This document shows, in pieces, positions 1 through 8,704 of a stretch of 64,000 bases of DNA. Source of the stretch: Mesostigma viride (Eukaryota; Streptophyta; Mesostigmatophyceae; Mesostigmatales; Mesostigmataceae); the NCBI GenBank assembly GCA_009746045.1, contig RPFO01000418.1, positions 1,861,670 to 1,925,669 on the forward strand, read 5' to 3'. The translations under genes were made by a program, and so were the position numbers. The notes beneath the pieces are model-generated. The model worked only from the letters and a program-made list of their open reading frames with translations, had not been told where the DNA came from and ran no database searches. Position 1 is the stretch's first letter. Each line of letters begins with the position of its first letter.

Positions 1-12
1 ACGCACGCAGCC

Positions 13-765
13 ATGGATTCCGCTAAGATAAGGGAGGAATTCATGATGATGAAGCAGGACATGAAAATGGACACGCCGGTACGATGCGGCCGGTGCCAGG
101 AGAGCAAGAATCCCAACCATTTCCTGGGTGGCAGGTACGCGCAGTGCGTGCAGTGCCGCGGGTTGTCGAAAGGACTCCTCTGCACCTCGGAACACGTCAC
201 GGCCGCCTCGACGCCGCGAGCTATCACCGTGCACAACCTGGCCCTCGCCAAGGAGGCGGCCATCCGGCTCTACGTATCAACCAGGAGGAATTCGGGGCCG
301 GCGGCCAACACGCGCAACGCCATGGAGATCGTCCCCGAATTCTCCTACGAACCGCTGTTGCCGGGACATCTCGAAATGTCGCCGTGGCTGCCATACAGGG
401 TCGATCCCTTCTGGTCGCCCCCTTATTCTGCCTCTTTTCGCGAGGAAATTGATGCCAGCCTCGATAACATGTATCGTTGCCGGGGGAGCCTTGCCCCGCG
501 CATGGTGGGGAAGTGCGCGTGCTGCCACGGGGTCTGCTGGGACGCCTACGAGCCCGTGACGGAAGGCGACCACACCCACGCACCCTCGATATGCGCCATG
601 TGCATGGCCGTCGCGCTCGACGACGCCGACCCCGCAGAGGACCTCAAGTGCCCCATCTGCCTGGCGGAGCGCAGGGAGATGTGCCAGAGCCCCGCGCTGG
701 TGTTCCCCTTCTTCCGCTACAACAAGGAGCGCTCCCTCATCGGCCGATGGAACGACCTCTACTAG
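13..765 (+). CDS. Cys-rich zinc-binding protein of virus-like block
   Basis: A 250-aa protein that starts at an ATG 12 bases into the window. The N-terminal third holds paired cysteines (CGRCQ...CVQCR, residues ~25-49), a zinc-ribbon-like pattern common in proteins of large DNA viruses. The C-terminal half has three more pairs (CACC ~167, CAMC ~195, CPIC ~215), as in a RING or treble-clef fold. No catalytic motif is visible. It has no intron, and two AATAAA motifs follow the stop. Nucleic-acid or protein binding is inferred only from the cysteine pattern. Real-gene confidence is good; the function is unknown. Confidence 0.65.
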   Translation: MDSAKIREEFMMMKQDMKMDTPVRCGRCQESKNPNHFLGGRYAQCVQCRGLSKGLLCTSEHVTAASTPRAITVHNLALAKEAAIRLYVSTRRNSGPAANTRNAMEIVPEFSYEPLLPGHLEMSPWLPYRVDPFWSPPYSASFREEIDASLDNMYRCRGSLAPRMVGKCACCHGVCWDAYEPVTEGDHTHAPSICAMCMAVALDDADPAEDLKCPICLAERREMCQSPALVFPFFRYNKERSLIGRWNDLY

Positions 766-892
766 CTCACCCTGTTGTATGTATGTCGGTTGATGCAACC
801 GGATGCAGTAATGGATGTTGGCAATAAAGGGTGATGATAACTGGCAATGAAGTGTTATTATAATGTTCAATAAAGTGTGATCCAATCCGATT
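766..892 (+). terminator. AT-rich 3' region with two AATAAA motifs
   Basis: AATAAA occurs at 823-828 and 869-874, just after the stop of the zinc protein, in an AT-rich gap between GC-rich genes. It may serve as a polyadenylation-type 3' end. A similar AATAAAG follows the stop of the inverted-repeat gene at 7890. Confidence 0.35.
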
Positions 893-1129
893 TCATTTTC
901 CATTTGCATGCACCACCGCAGTTACCCGCCCTCTCACCAGATCGAGACTCACGACCTCACCAATATAGAACCCATCAGTATAACTCGCATTTCTAATCAC
1001 ATCGATCACAGAGATCCATCCGTCGGGAGTCACACGGACGTCCGCGGACAGGGTTGCGTCCGTTTTGCGGCCGCCAGGAAGGAAGCGGACGAGAAACGGG
1101 CGTCCAAACATCCGCCGCCACGCTCCCAT
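893..1129 (-). CDS. Small hypothetical protein
   Basis: A 78-aa open frame on the minus strand, with its ATG at 1127-1129. It is not recognised. The C-terminal half reads like a small beta-rich domain (DGWISVIDVI...GFYIGEVVSLDLVRGRV). The start lies only 8 bases from the ATG of the divergent KilA-N gene, too close for ordinary separate promoters. It may therefore be a fragment or a chance frame. Confidence 0.3.
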   Translation of the reverse strand: MGAWRRMFGRPFLVRFLPGGRKTDATLSADVRVTPDGWISVIDVIRNASYTDGFYIGEVVSLDLVRGRVTAVVHANGK

Positions 1130-1137
1130 CTGCAACC

Positions 1138-1880
1138 ATGGCAATCGTCAGTGGTCGAGCGCCTTTCACCCGCGCGCTGTTCGACTTGGCGAGAGAGACC
1201 GACACGTTTTGGATGTTTGCGCTGAAACCCTGTTCAATTCTGGAAGTGGACCCCAAGAAGGAAATCAAGGTCCGGAAGAGCGACCGAATGGTCCATGCCC
1301 AGGACTTGACGGCGGCAGCGTCCAACGGGAAGAAGCGCTTCGAAAGTTGGTTTCGTCTTGACGGTTCTAAGGCCTTCATATCGGCTCTGGAGAGGTCAAC
1401 ACATCACTGTGTGGGCCTCATGGGGGTGAGGCGACCCCTCCTCAGACAGTTTTTCCCGTGGTGAAGATCATGAGGACCGGCCCAGTCGACGAGCGAGGCG
1501 CGTGGATCCATGTCGATTTGGTGGACAAAGTCGTCGAATGGGCCAAGCAACCTCCGGTACAACAAAGAGAGTCACCCGTTCAAGAACGAGTGTCACAAGC
1601 CATGCCGGGTAGTGAGCGCGAAGTACAATGCCCTGCCGGTGTGATTGACATCATTGCCCATGACCCTCCCGTCATCGTGGAAGTGAAAGAAGCTAAAGAT
1701 TGGATGAAGGGCATCGGACAGCTCTTCAGTTACGGGCATTACTTTCCGGGGTACCAAAAACGTTTATTCATCTTTCGGACTGGCAAGGTAAACCCTGAAC
1801 ATATCCGAACCATCGAACAAGTTTGTGAAGGATGCGGCATCGAACTCGCACTAGACGAGGACTTTTACGACGATGTATGA
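1138..1880 (+). pseudogene. KilA-N domain / PD-(D/E)XK nuclease protein, frameshifted
   Basis: Two frames make one virus-type protein. The first (1138 to ~1380) carries the front of a KilA-N/MSV199-like DNA-binding domain (KVRKSDRMVHAQDL, then KRFESWFRLDGSKAFI). The second (from ~1383, open to 1880) carries its end (RGAWIHVDLVDKVVEWA). A restriction-endonuclease-like core follows: IDII supplies the Asp, IVEVK the E-x-K pair and GIGQLFSY the Gln. KilA-N fused to nucleases is a known gene type in large DNA viruses. The frame changes by one base near 1380-1383. Annotators would otherwise call two ORFs, at 1138-1464 and 1458-1880. The break may be real or a sequencing indel. Confidence 0.6.
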
Positions 1881-1903
1881 GAGTAACGATGGTAGGACTT
1901 GAG

Positions 1904-2419
1904 TCATAAACCGTAAACATTATGAACATTTAATAAATAAACTTCGTCTTTGTCAGGTTCATGTTGGGGTATCTCGGTGCCTCTGCAAGGCCGCGATAAA
2001 GGTCTTTGACCAATCACTAGTTTTAAAATCGCTTCTGCTCCTTGGAAGATGCAAGGGTAGATCCCATTATGCACCACAGGTAGATCCCATTTCAGGGCAC
2101 GGCGATCGTGGCCAATCAAGCGGCCAGTCTTGCGCGGCCCTCGCGATTGAAACACCTGTTCGCGCCCATCAGGCGTTTATTGGGCCCGGCAAACTCCAGG
2201 CCCCTGTACTCCCTTGCCTCCTCGTAGTACCCCAGCACGCCCAAACCGGGCCCGAGCTTCTCCAGTACTGTATCCTCCTCGCCCCTGACCATGGAAACGG
2301 AAGTGATCACAAAACACGGAAATATTGGCCAGCTCCAGAAATATGGGCTGATCCACATCCCTAGGGGGTGGCTTGGGGTGGATCCAGATGCCGCGATCCT
2401 CGTTGGGGACGGTTTTCAC
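1904..2419 (-). pseudogene. Possible broken gene, three minus-strand frames
   Basis: Three overlapping minus-strand frames run 2419-2177, 2358-2116 and 2155-1904. They share a sensible, unrepetitive residue mix and hand over to one another, as expected for one ~170-aa gene with two indels. No motif is recognised, and the first frame has no ATG. It could also be non-coding, since the gene-like look is the only evidence. Confidence 0.25.
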
Positions 2420-2508
2420 CGCGTCAAAAACGTTTGCGGAGGTGCCTTCACATATGATGTGACCCTGTGGAGGATGAAATATTTTCGCAGCCGGGTGTAC
2501 TCGAGGAC

Positions 2509-3573
2509 ATGGCGCGGCGGAGAGCGACCCGAAGACACAGGGTGCGGGCGGACGATCCGGGAGACGACGACGGCCTGGGGGACCTGGACCTGGACGAGCT
2601 GGGGGGCCTAGACATGGACGAGGTGGGGGCCCTAGACATGGACGAGCTGGGGGGCCTAGACATGGACGAGCTGGGGGCCCTAGACATGGACGAGCTGGCC
2701 CGCTTCGAGGAGCCCGGTGACCCGCTTAACACGCCCGGGATGCCCGAGGGACTCGACAAAGCCGATCACGTTTTTTTCGACCTGGACGCGCACGAGAAGG
2801 AGCGATCCGCCCAGGATGGTGACGAGGAGGGGGGCGGGCGGCAACAGGCGCAGAGGCAGGAAACACAAAGAGAAGCAAAAAATCGTAAAGCCCGGGAAAG
2901 ATACGCTGAACTGAAAAAGAGAAAGGACCCCGACGACATCGCACGATCGGAAGCCAACAATCTCAAAGCCCGGGCCAGCTACAAGAGAGAAGGGCAGGAG
3001 ACGAATCGCGAAGTCCAAAATCGGAAACGGAGGGAACGACGCGCCGAACGATGGAAGAGCCAAGACCCAGACGACATCGCATGGGTGAAAAAAGAACGGG
3101 CCAGGACTAAGGAAAGGCGTAAACAAGAATCTGAACGATGGAAGAGCGAAGACCCCAACGACATTGCATGGGTAGAAAAAGAACAGGCCCGCCACAACAA
3201 ATGGCTTCAAAAAACTGCCAAGGAAGGGCAGGAGACGAATCACGAAGTCCAAAAGCGCTATTGGAGGGAGCGTCAGCGTCACATACGTTGGCCGAAGAGA
3301 TCCGCCGCCACGGAAGCCGGTCCTTCTCGACGACAAAGCCCTCCTCCTCCCCAGCCGGAACTGCCACAACAGATACCCGCCGACCCCAGGTGGCTCGTCC
3401 CCCCACCCGCCAGCGAGCAGGAGAGGCGCCACCGGGACAAAGGCAAGGCGGGGGCGGACCCGGAAGCGGCCTACCGATGGTGGATGGACAACTACGGCCC
3501 GCCACCGCCCTCGCCACCGGACCCCGGCCACCCCACCGCCGCCAGGCGGATCAGAAGGGCGCGAGCCCGATAA
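2509..3573 (+). CDS. Acidic-repeat / basic-helix protein, copy 1
   Basis: A 354-aa protein. The ATG at 2509 is chosen because the tandem paralogue begins with the same MARRRATRRHRVRADD. Next comes an acidic stretch built on a repeated 9-10-residue unit (LDMDELGGLDMDEVGA, residues ~24-70). A long Arg/Lys/Glu-rich, probably helical middle has three or four copies of a KSQDPDDIAWVKKERAR-type unit. The Pro-rich tail contains ADPEAAYRWWMDNYG. The same middle repeats and tail recur in the next gene. The function is unknown; the charge pattern would fit a nucleic-acid packaging or scaffold protein, which is inference. The frame is open further upstream from a GTG at 2467. Confidence 0.6.
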   Translation: MARRRATRRHRVRADDPGDDDGLGDLDLDELGGLDMDEVGALDMDELGGLDMDELGALDMDELARFEEPGDPLNTPGMPEGLDKADHVFFDLDAHEKERSAQDGDEEGGGRQQAQRQETQREAKNRKARERYAELKKRKDPDDIARSEANNLKARASYKREGQETNREVQNRKRRERRAERWKSQDPDDIAWVKKERARTKERRKQESERWKSEDPNDIAWVEKEQARHNKWLQKTAKEGQETNHEVQKRYWRERQRHIRWPKRSAATEAGPSRRQSPPPPQPELPQQIPADPRWLVPPPASEQERRHRDKGKAGADPEAAYRWWMDNYGPPPPSPPDPGHPTAARRIRRARAR

Positions 3574-3596
3574 ATTTCGCAGACATGTATCAAAAC

Positions 3597-4646
3597 ATGG
3601 CGCGGCGGAGAGCGACCCGAAGACACAGGGTGCGGGCGGACGATCCGGGAGACGACGACGGCCTGGGGGACCTGGACCTGGACGAGCTGGCCCGCTTCGA
3701 GGAGGCCGAGCCCGGTGACCCGCTTACCATGGCCGAGATGCCCACCTTAGAGGACCTCGACGACCCCCAGGACCTCGACGAGGCGGGACCAGGACCAGAC
3801 GACTTTTTCGACCTGGACGCGTACGAGAAGGAGCGATCCGCCCAGGCGGGTGACGAGGAGGGGGGCGGGCGGCAACAGGCGCAGAGGCAGGAAACACAAA
3901 GAGAAGCCAGCAATCGCAAAGCCCGGGAAAGATACGCTGAACTGAAAAAGAGAAAGGATCCCGACGACATCACGCGATCGGAAGCCAAAAATCGCAAAGC
4001 CCGGGAAAGATATGCTGAACTGAGAAAGAGCAAGGACCCCGACGACACTGCATGGGTAGAAAAAGTCCGGGCTAGGGGTAGACAATGGCTTGAAAAGAAC
4101 GCCAAGGAAGGGCAGGAGACGAATCGCGAAGTCAAAAATCGCAAATTGAGGGATTCACGCGCCAAACTGAGAAAGAGCCAAGACCCAGCCGCCGTCGAAT
4201 GGGCGGAAAAAGAACGGGCCTTGAAGAAGGAAAGGGAGAAACGACGCACCGAACTATTAAAGAGCCAAGACCCAGCTGCCACCGTCGCATGGGCGGAAAA
4301 ACGACGGGCCAGTAAGCTAGAATCCCAGCGTCTCCGACGGATGGCGAAGAGATCCGCCGCCACGGAAAGCGGTCCCTCTCGACGACAAAGCCCTCCTCCT
4401 CCCCAGCCGGAACTGCCACAACAGATACCCGCCGACCCCAGGTGGCTGGTCCCCCCACCCGCCAGCGAGCAGGAGAGGCGCCACCGGGACAAAGGCAAGG
4501 CGGGGGCGGACCCGGAAGCGGCCTACCGATGGTGGATGGATAACTACGGCCCGCCACCGCCCTCGCCACCGCCACCGGACCCCGGCCACCCCACCGCCGC
4601 CAGGCGGGTCAGGAGGCCACAGAGTGCCGTGCGGAGGCGGCGCTGA
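3597..4646 (+). CDS. Acidic-repeat / basic-helix protein, copy 2
   Basis: A 349-aa tandem paralogue of the preceding gene, starting 23 bases after its stop. An in-frame ATG at 3585 would add four residues. The N-terminus and the last ~110 residues are nearly identical to copy 1. The acidic DEL repeats are mostly lost, and the central KSQDPAA-type repeats have diverged in number and sequence. Duplication followed by repeat turnover explains the pair. No enzymatic motif is seen. The long minus-strand frame opposite it is a composition shadow. Confidence 0.6.
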   Translation: MARRRATRRHRVRADDPGDDDGLGDLDLDELARFEEAEPGDPLTMAEMPTLEDLDDPQDLDEAGPGPDDFFDLDAYEKERSAQAGDEEGGGRQQAQRQETQREASNRKARERYAELKKRKDPDDITRSEAKNRKARERYAELRKSKDPDDTAWVEKVRARGRQWLEKNAKEGQETNREVKNRKLRDSRAKLRKSQDPAAVEWAEKERALKKEREKRRTELLKSQDPAATVAWAEKRRASKLESQRLRRMAKRSAATESGPSRRQSPPPPQPELPQQIPADPRWLVPPPASEQERRHRDKGKAGADPEAAYRWWMDNYGPPPPSPPPPDPGHPTAARRVRRPQSAVRRRR

Positions 4647-4688
4647 ATACCGTGCATTTGCGCTCACTGTATTGCATCCATCGAGGTT

Positions 4689-5805
4689 TTATTCATCATT
4701 ATTATTATTACGCGTCGTTCCTAGCGCCCTCCGGGCCACCCCCGTCACCCACACCGTGCGCTTCTCCTCCTCCCCGCTGCCCATGCGCACGTTTCCTGTC
4801 ACGGCGACCCCGTGGGGGGCCAGCAGGGCGGCCAGGTCCGCGTTGGGCACTCGCCGCGTCATGCGGCTGCCGTTCTGGAGGTACTCCACGAAGAACAGGC
4901 GGCGGAACTCCGCCAGCGGCAGGCGCCCGCCGCGTTCCAGGACCACCAGGTCGCTGTGCTGCAGGAACAGCCGCAGGTACGTGTCCAGCGCCGCCGCCTC
5001 GCGCTCCTTGCCCTCCTCCTCGCGCCCGCCCCGCGCCTCGCCCGACCCCTGCAGGTCGTGCTCCTCCTCCTCCGCCGACCGCCACTTCAGCCGCGCCGTC
5101 AGCGCGTCGCCCGCCTGGTTGTCGCGCAGGCGCCAGCGCGAGGACGAACCCTGCTTGCGGCTGAACGCCGCCGTGAGCCGCTCGCGGATCTCGCGGACGC
5201 GCTCGTTCATCCACGCGGGGGCGCGCCGCCCACCTTCGCCATGTGCGCGCGGATCTCGCGCAGGCCCTTCAGGTCCGCCATCTCGCCCTCGGGGTAGCCG
5301 TGGCACTCCTCCAGGAACGACTCCTCCTCCTCCGTGATCTCCGCGAACAGCCCGTGCTCGCCCGCGTACGCGCTCACCCACCTGCGCATCTCCTCGCGCC
5401 TCTTGCCCGCCTCGCGGGCAGCCAGGAAACGCTCCCCGTTGAACCAAGGGGGGAACGGCTTCACCTCCCCGTCCGAGGGCACGGGAGCCGGATGGACCAG
5501 CGACACGTTCTGCGCCCAGTACCACCCCCGCTCTCGCCCCCAGCGACCCCCGCCACGTGCATCAGCACGCCCCCCTTGCCCGCCAGCACGCCGGACCACA
5601 GGGCCAGGTCGTCCGCCACCGGGCAGGGGCCCGCCAGACGGGACGCGGCGTACGGGGGCAGACCCTTCGCCGCGAGGAACGCGTTGAAGGCGTCCGCCAG
5701 CTTGCCCGCCGCCGGCCACTCCTGGATGTGCGACGACGGCTGCACGCACGCGCCCACGAACTCGCACATCAGACGCGCCTCGGACAACCAACCCGGATGC
5801 ATCAT
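4689..5805 (-). pseudogene. Unrecognised virus-like gene broken in three frames
   Basis: Reading leftwards, protein-like sequence starts at the ATG at 5805 (MMHPGWLSEARLMCEFV...) and runs to about 5540. It continues in a second frame to about 5210 (WFNGERFLAAREAGKRREEM, then EITEEEESFLEECHGYPEGE). It ends in a third frame, open to 4689 (MNERVREIRERLTAAF, then LDTYLRLFLQHSDLVVLERGG). Together this is about 370 residues. Both joins fall in C/G homopolymers. No family is recognised. The gene is convergent with the upstream paralogue pair. Confidence 0.5.
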
Positions 5806-6132
5806 GGCGCGACACTTATATGCCGAACCACGAGATTATTTTAGCGCGACCATAAACGCACGCACACCGACAGCGGAGACTGACACGGACTTGCCGACGT
5901 ACTCACACACTCGCACACTCGTACTCGCGCGCGGGAAACAGACAATCACGCGCGGGGGGAACAGGGAAACAGACAAGCACTCGGCGCGGAACGGGGGGGA
6001 CACGCTGCGGGGGCCCCAAGCACTCGGCGCGGAACGGGGGGGCAACAGGGGGAAAAGAGGGGGTCACTCACGCAGTTGCTGGGAAGGGTTTAGGGGTGCC
6101 TTAGCCACGGTGAAAGCCACCCTAAAGCCTTC
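5806..6132. other. Intergenic stretch with a short direct repeat
   Basis: No gene is supported here. A ~24-bp block (AAGCACTCGGCGCGGAACGG plus G-run) occurs twice, near 5975 and 6018. The right end is the hairpin listed separately. Confidence 0.5.
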
Positions 6133-6146
6133 CCAGCAACTACGTG
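6067..6146. repeat. Hairpin at the outer end of the left palindrome arm
   Basis: Two ~38-base arms (CTCACGCAGTTGCTGGGAAG... and its near complement ending ...CAGCAACTACGTGAG) pair with a few mismatches around a small loop near 6108. The left arm of the giant inverted repeat begins inside its 3' strand, at 6133. The right arm ends at the matching GTAGTTGCTGG. Confidence 0.75.
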
Positions 6147-6177
6147 AGCTACCCCCCCAGAGCCTCTGCAGCCCCCA

Positions 6178-6232
6178 GTCCCCCTGGACCCCCTGGACCC
6201 CCTGGACCCCCTGGACCCCCTGGACCCCTTGG
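6178..6232 (+). repeat. 10-bp minisatellite, left arm
   Basis: About five tandem copies of CCCCTGGACC. The mirror copy lies at about 10362-10416. It creates a collagen-like Gly-Pro-Pro frame that I do not regard as a gene. Confidence 0.8.
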
Positions 6233-6420
6233 AGCCCCCGGTCCGAACAGAAGTCCTGTAATCTCCACCGCCGCCGTCGCCTGTCCCGGCCCTGGGAGGC
6301 GGCGAAGGGGCAAACGAGGGGGGAGAAGGTAATCCACCTCCGACCGGCGAGAGGGGCCGGAGAGGCCCCGCCAATTTCACTCGCCCCCCGCCCCGTCCCT
6401 CCCGATGGGCGACGCTTGCT

Positions 6421-6574
6421 TGGATTCTCTTGCACTACTTCTTTTTTAGACTCTTTCAAAAATAATTATATGGGTAATGAAAAATTGCAAAGGGTATAGG
6501 CTATATATAGGGCTATATATACAGGAATAATATTTCCCGGGGTGGCTGAAAAAGAAGTCGTGCACGAGAATCCA
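6421..6574. promoter_or_regulatory. AT-rich core between inverted repeats, left arm
   Basis: Two 28-base inverted repeats (TGGATTCTCTTGCACTACTT at 6421, and the complement ending GTGCACGAGAATCCA at 6574) flank about 100 bp of AT-rich DNA. That core contains two TATATATAG-type boxes near 6501-6521. The surroundings are strongly GC-rich. It could be a divergent promoter or a replication origin. The mirror copy is at 10020-10173. Confidence 0.45.
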
Positions 6575-6960
6575 CTCCACCTCCGATGGTCGGGGGCGGC
6601 GGGAGAGGTGGCGGCAGGTTCGCTCGCCCCCCGTCCCGGGTCCGTCGCGCCCCGAGTCTGGATGTGTTTGAAACGTCCTTTTCCCTCCTGGAGGGGCGGC
6701 GCGGGCGGGTGGGGGGTCGAGGGTGGATGAGAATGCGTGGTTTCGGTCGGGCTTCTTTTGGGCTCGGATCCGTTCTGGACAGTCTGCGTCCCGGCGCCCC
6801 CCGGGCCGGGGTTGGGAGGGGGTTGCGCTTGCCCCCCGGGACGGCCGCGTGGGTGGTCCGCTACCCTGGGCCCGGCGGGTGAGTGACGGATGCGAGTCTG
6901 GTGCCCGCGCCCCCCGGGCCGGGGTTAAGAGGGGGCTGCGCTTACGGGGGAGGGAATAAA
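6575..6960. other. GC-rich leader before the arm gene
   Basis: Open frames exist here but they start at non-ATG codons and look like composition artefacts. A block resembling GCGCCCCCCGGGCCGGGG occurs twice, near 6796 and 6907. No gene is supported. The mirror stretch is 9635-10019. Confidence 0.4.
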
Positions 6961-7890
6961 ATGTGGGGGTATGATAACAGCGGCGACGGGCGAGAAACGG
7001 AGATGGCAACCCCGGAGTTCTACGTGACGAACGACGCGGAGGACAAGTGGCGCCAGAGGGTGGGGTCTTCGGTGCAGACCTTCAACTCTGCCCTGCGGTA
7101 CAAGTGCGCGAAGACGGGGAGGGGGTTCAAGCGTTTCCGCGAGTCGAAGGCCCGCGACATGTGGGACGGCAAGTGCGCCAAGTGCGCGACCCCGATCCGC
7201 TTCCACTCGTCGGAGGAGGTCCCCCGCATGGGGATCCTGGTGCGTTATCTGGTCCCGGACGGCGCGGGGCTGTCTCTGACCGAGTCGGCGACGGGCATGC
7301 CCCCCGAGTGGAGGTGCGGGCGTTGCAGGGTGGGCCCTCTGGAATCGGAGTACGACGAGCTGAAGCACCTCAGGATGGAGGAGGAGTACCTGCGCGCCCG
7401 GAAGGGGCTGCCCATCCCGGACGACTCCCCGCCCGTGCTGCCCTTCCCGGAGGCGGCACCGGCCGGGAAGCGGCCCAGGAGCCCTTGCCAGCATTACGGG
7501 GAGTGCCCCCCCGATGTCGACCCCGCGGTGTGGTCGCACGTGAAGAAAGCGTTCTACGGCGTCCAGTCGAGGGTGAAGAGCGACCTGCCCCTGAGCTGGC
7601 AGTCCACGCCCCACGGGGAGCGAGACCTGTCCCCGCGCCTGCTGGAGGCCGTCAGGAAACTGGAGAGCCAGGAGTGGCACTGCGGCCACTGCGAGGGGCG
7701 GATGTCGCTGGACTCCCCTGAGCTCGCCCCGTCCCCCGACAAGACGGACACGTTCGACAGGACGTACTTCCCCGACAACTACAGGTGGCTGCACGCGGGG
7801 TGCAACCGGGCCAAAGCCGTGGACGACTCCATAGACCAGTGCAGGCGCAGGATGGCGGAGTACGAGAAGCTGCCGGACCCCGTGGAATGA
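6961..7890 (+). CDS. HNH-like zinc-binding protein, left arm copy
   Basis: A 309-aa protein starting at the ATG at 6961 (MWGYDNSGDGRETEMATPEF). A second in-frame ATG lies at 7003. Cysteine pairs at CAKCATPIRF (~75) and CGRC (~113) look like zinc ribbons. The C-terminus has CGHC (~245), and ~35 residues later NYRWLHAGCNRAK, the layout of treble-clef HNH / endonuclease VII-like nucleases. That makes DNA cleavage or resolution plausible, which would suit a gene in a terminal repeat. The HNH histidines are not all certain, so activity is inferred. An AATAAAG signal follows the stop. An exact second copy lies on the other arm. Confidence 0.65.
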   Translation: MWGYDNSGDGRETEMATPEFYVTNDAEDKWRQRVGSSVQTFNSALRYKCAKTGRGFKRFRESKARDMWDGKCAKCATPIRFHSSEEVPRMGILVRYLVPDGAGLSLTESATGMPPEWRCGRCRVGPLESEYDELKHLRMEEEYLRARKGLPIPDDSPPVLPFPEAAPAGKRPRSPCQHYGECPPDVDPAVWSHVKKAFYGVQSRVKSDLPLSWQSTPHGERDLSPRLLEAVRKLESQEWHCGHCEGRMSLDSPELAPSPDKTDTFDRTYFPDNYRWLHAGCNRAKAVDDSIDQCRRRMAEYEKLPDPVE

Positions 7891-7967
7891 TAAACGCCGT
7901 ATGCTAATAAAGACACCCCTCGTCCAATGCCACGTGTCACCTCATCGCTAGACAGTCCCAAAGCAAA

Positions 7968-8115
7968 AAGGGCCGGGTTCGCCAGCACAAGGGGCTGGTT
8001 TCAAACAGGGTGGGCCAGCATAAGGGGCTGGTTTCAAACAGGGTTCGCCAGCATAAGGGGCTGGTTTCAAACAGGGTGGGCCGGGTTTGACAGCATAAGG
8101 GCCGGTGCGGTTACT
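7968..8115 (+). repeat. Arm minisatellite, left (3 units)
   Basis: Tandem ~33-41-bp units built on GGGGCTGGTTTCAAACAGGG followed by TTCGCCAGCATAA or TGGGCCAGCATAA, three copies. The right arm has seven. Confidence 0.85.
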
Positions 8116-8330
8116 GGAAAAAATATCTAACCCCATGGTATAGGATATACCTGAGAGTCTAGGCCCCTACCGGCCCTGTCCAGGGCCTGCCATGGGACAT
8201 GTCCCCGGGACTGATCAGAAACGTTTCTGATCAGTCCCGGGGACATGTCCCATGGCAGGCCCTGGACAGGGCCGGTAGGGGCCTAGACTCTCAGGTATAT
8301 CCTATACCATGGGGTTAGATATTTTTTCCA
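8116..8330. repeat. Perfect palindrome centre
   Basis: More than 100 bp each side of the 8222/8223 axis match perfectly, including the flanking CATGGTATAGGATATACC. If this is a viral end, this is where a closed hairpin or a concatemer junction would be resolved. Confidence 0.8.
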
Positions 8331-8344
8331 GTAACCGCACCGGC

Positions 8345-8630
8345 CCTTATGCTGTCAAACCCGGCCCACCCTGTTTGAAACCAGCCCCTTATGCTGGCGA
8401 ACCCTGTTTGAAACCAGCCCCTTATGCTGGCCCACCCTGTTTGAAACCAGCCCCTTATGCTGGCGAACCCTGTTTGAAACCAGCCTCTTATGCTGTCAAA
8501 CCCGGCCCACCCTGTTTGAAACCAGCCCCTTATGCTGGCGAACCCTGTTTGAAACCAGCCTCTTATGCTGTCAAACCCGGCCCACCCTGTTTGAAACCAG
8601 CCCCTTGTGCTGGCGAACCCGGCCCTTTTT
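8345..8630 (-). repeat. Arm minisatellite, right (7 units)
   Basis: Seven copies of CCCTGTTTGAAACCAGCC separated by CTTATGCTGG-type spacers, with occasional TGTCAAACCCGGCC inserts. It is 150 bp longer than the left-arm array. Confidence 0.85.
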
Positions 8631-8704
8631 GCTTTGGGACTGTCTAGCGATGAGGTGACACGTGGCATTGGACGAGGGGTGTCTTTATTAGCATACGGCG
8701 TTTA

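Noticed and set aside
3590..4498. 302-aa minus-strand ORF opposite the second paralogue
   Set aside because: A Ser/Arg-rich shadow of the charged repeat; it merely mirrors the plus-strand gene.
6144..6337. Collagen-like Gly-Pro-Pro ORFs in both palindrome arms
   Set aside because: They come from a 10-bp minisatellite. They are open on both strands, short and lack further support.
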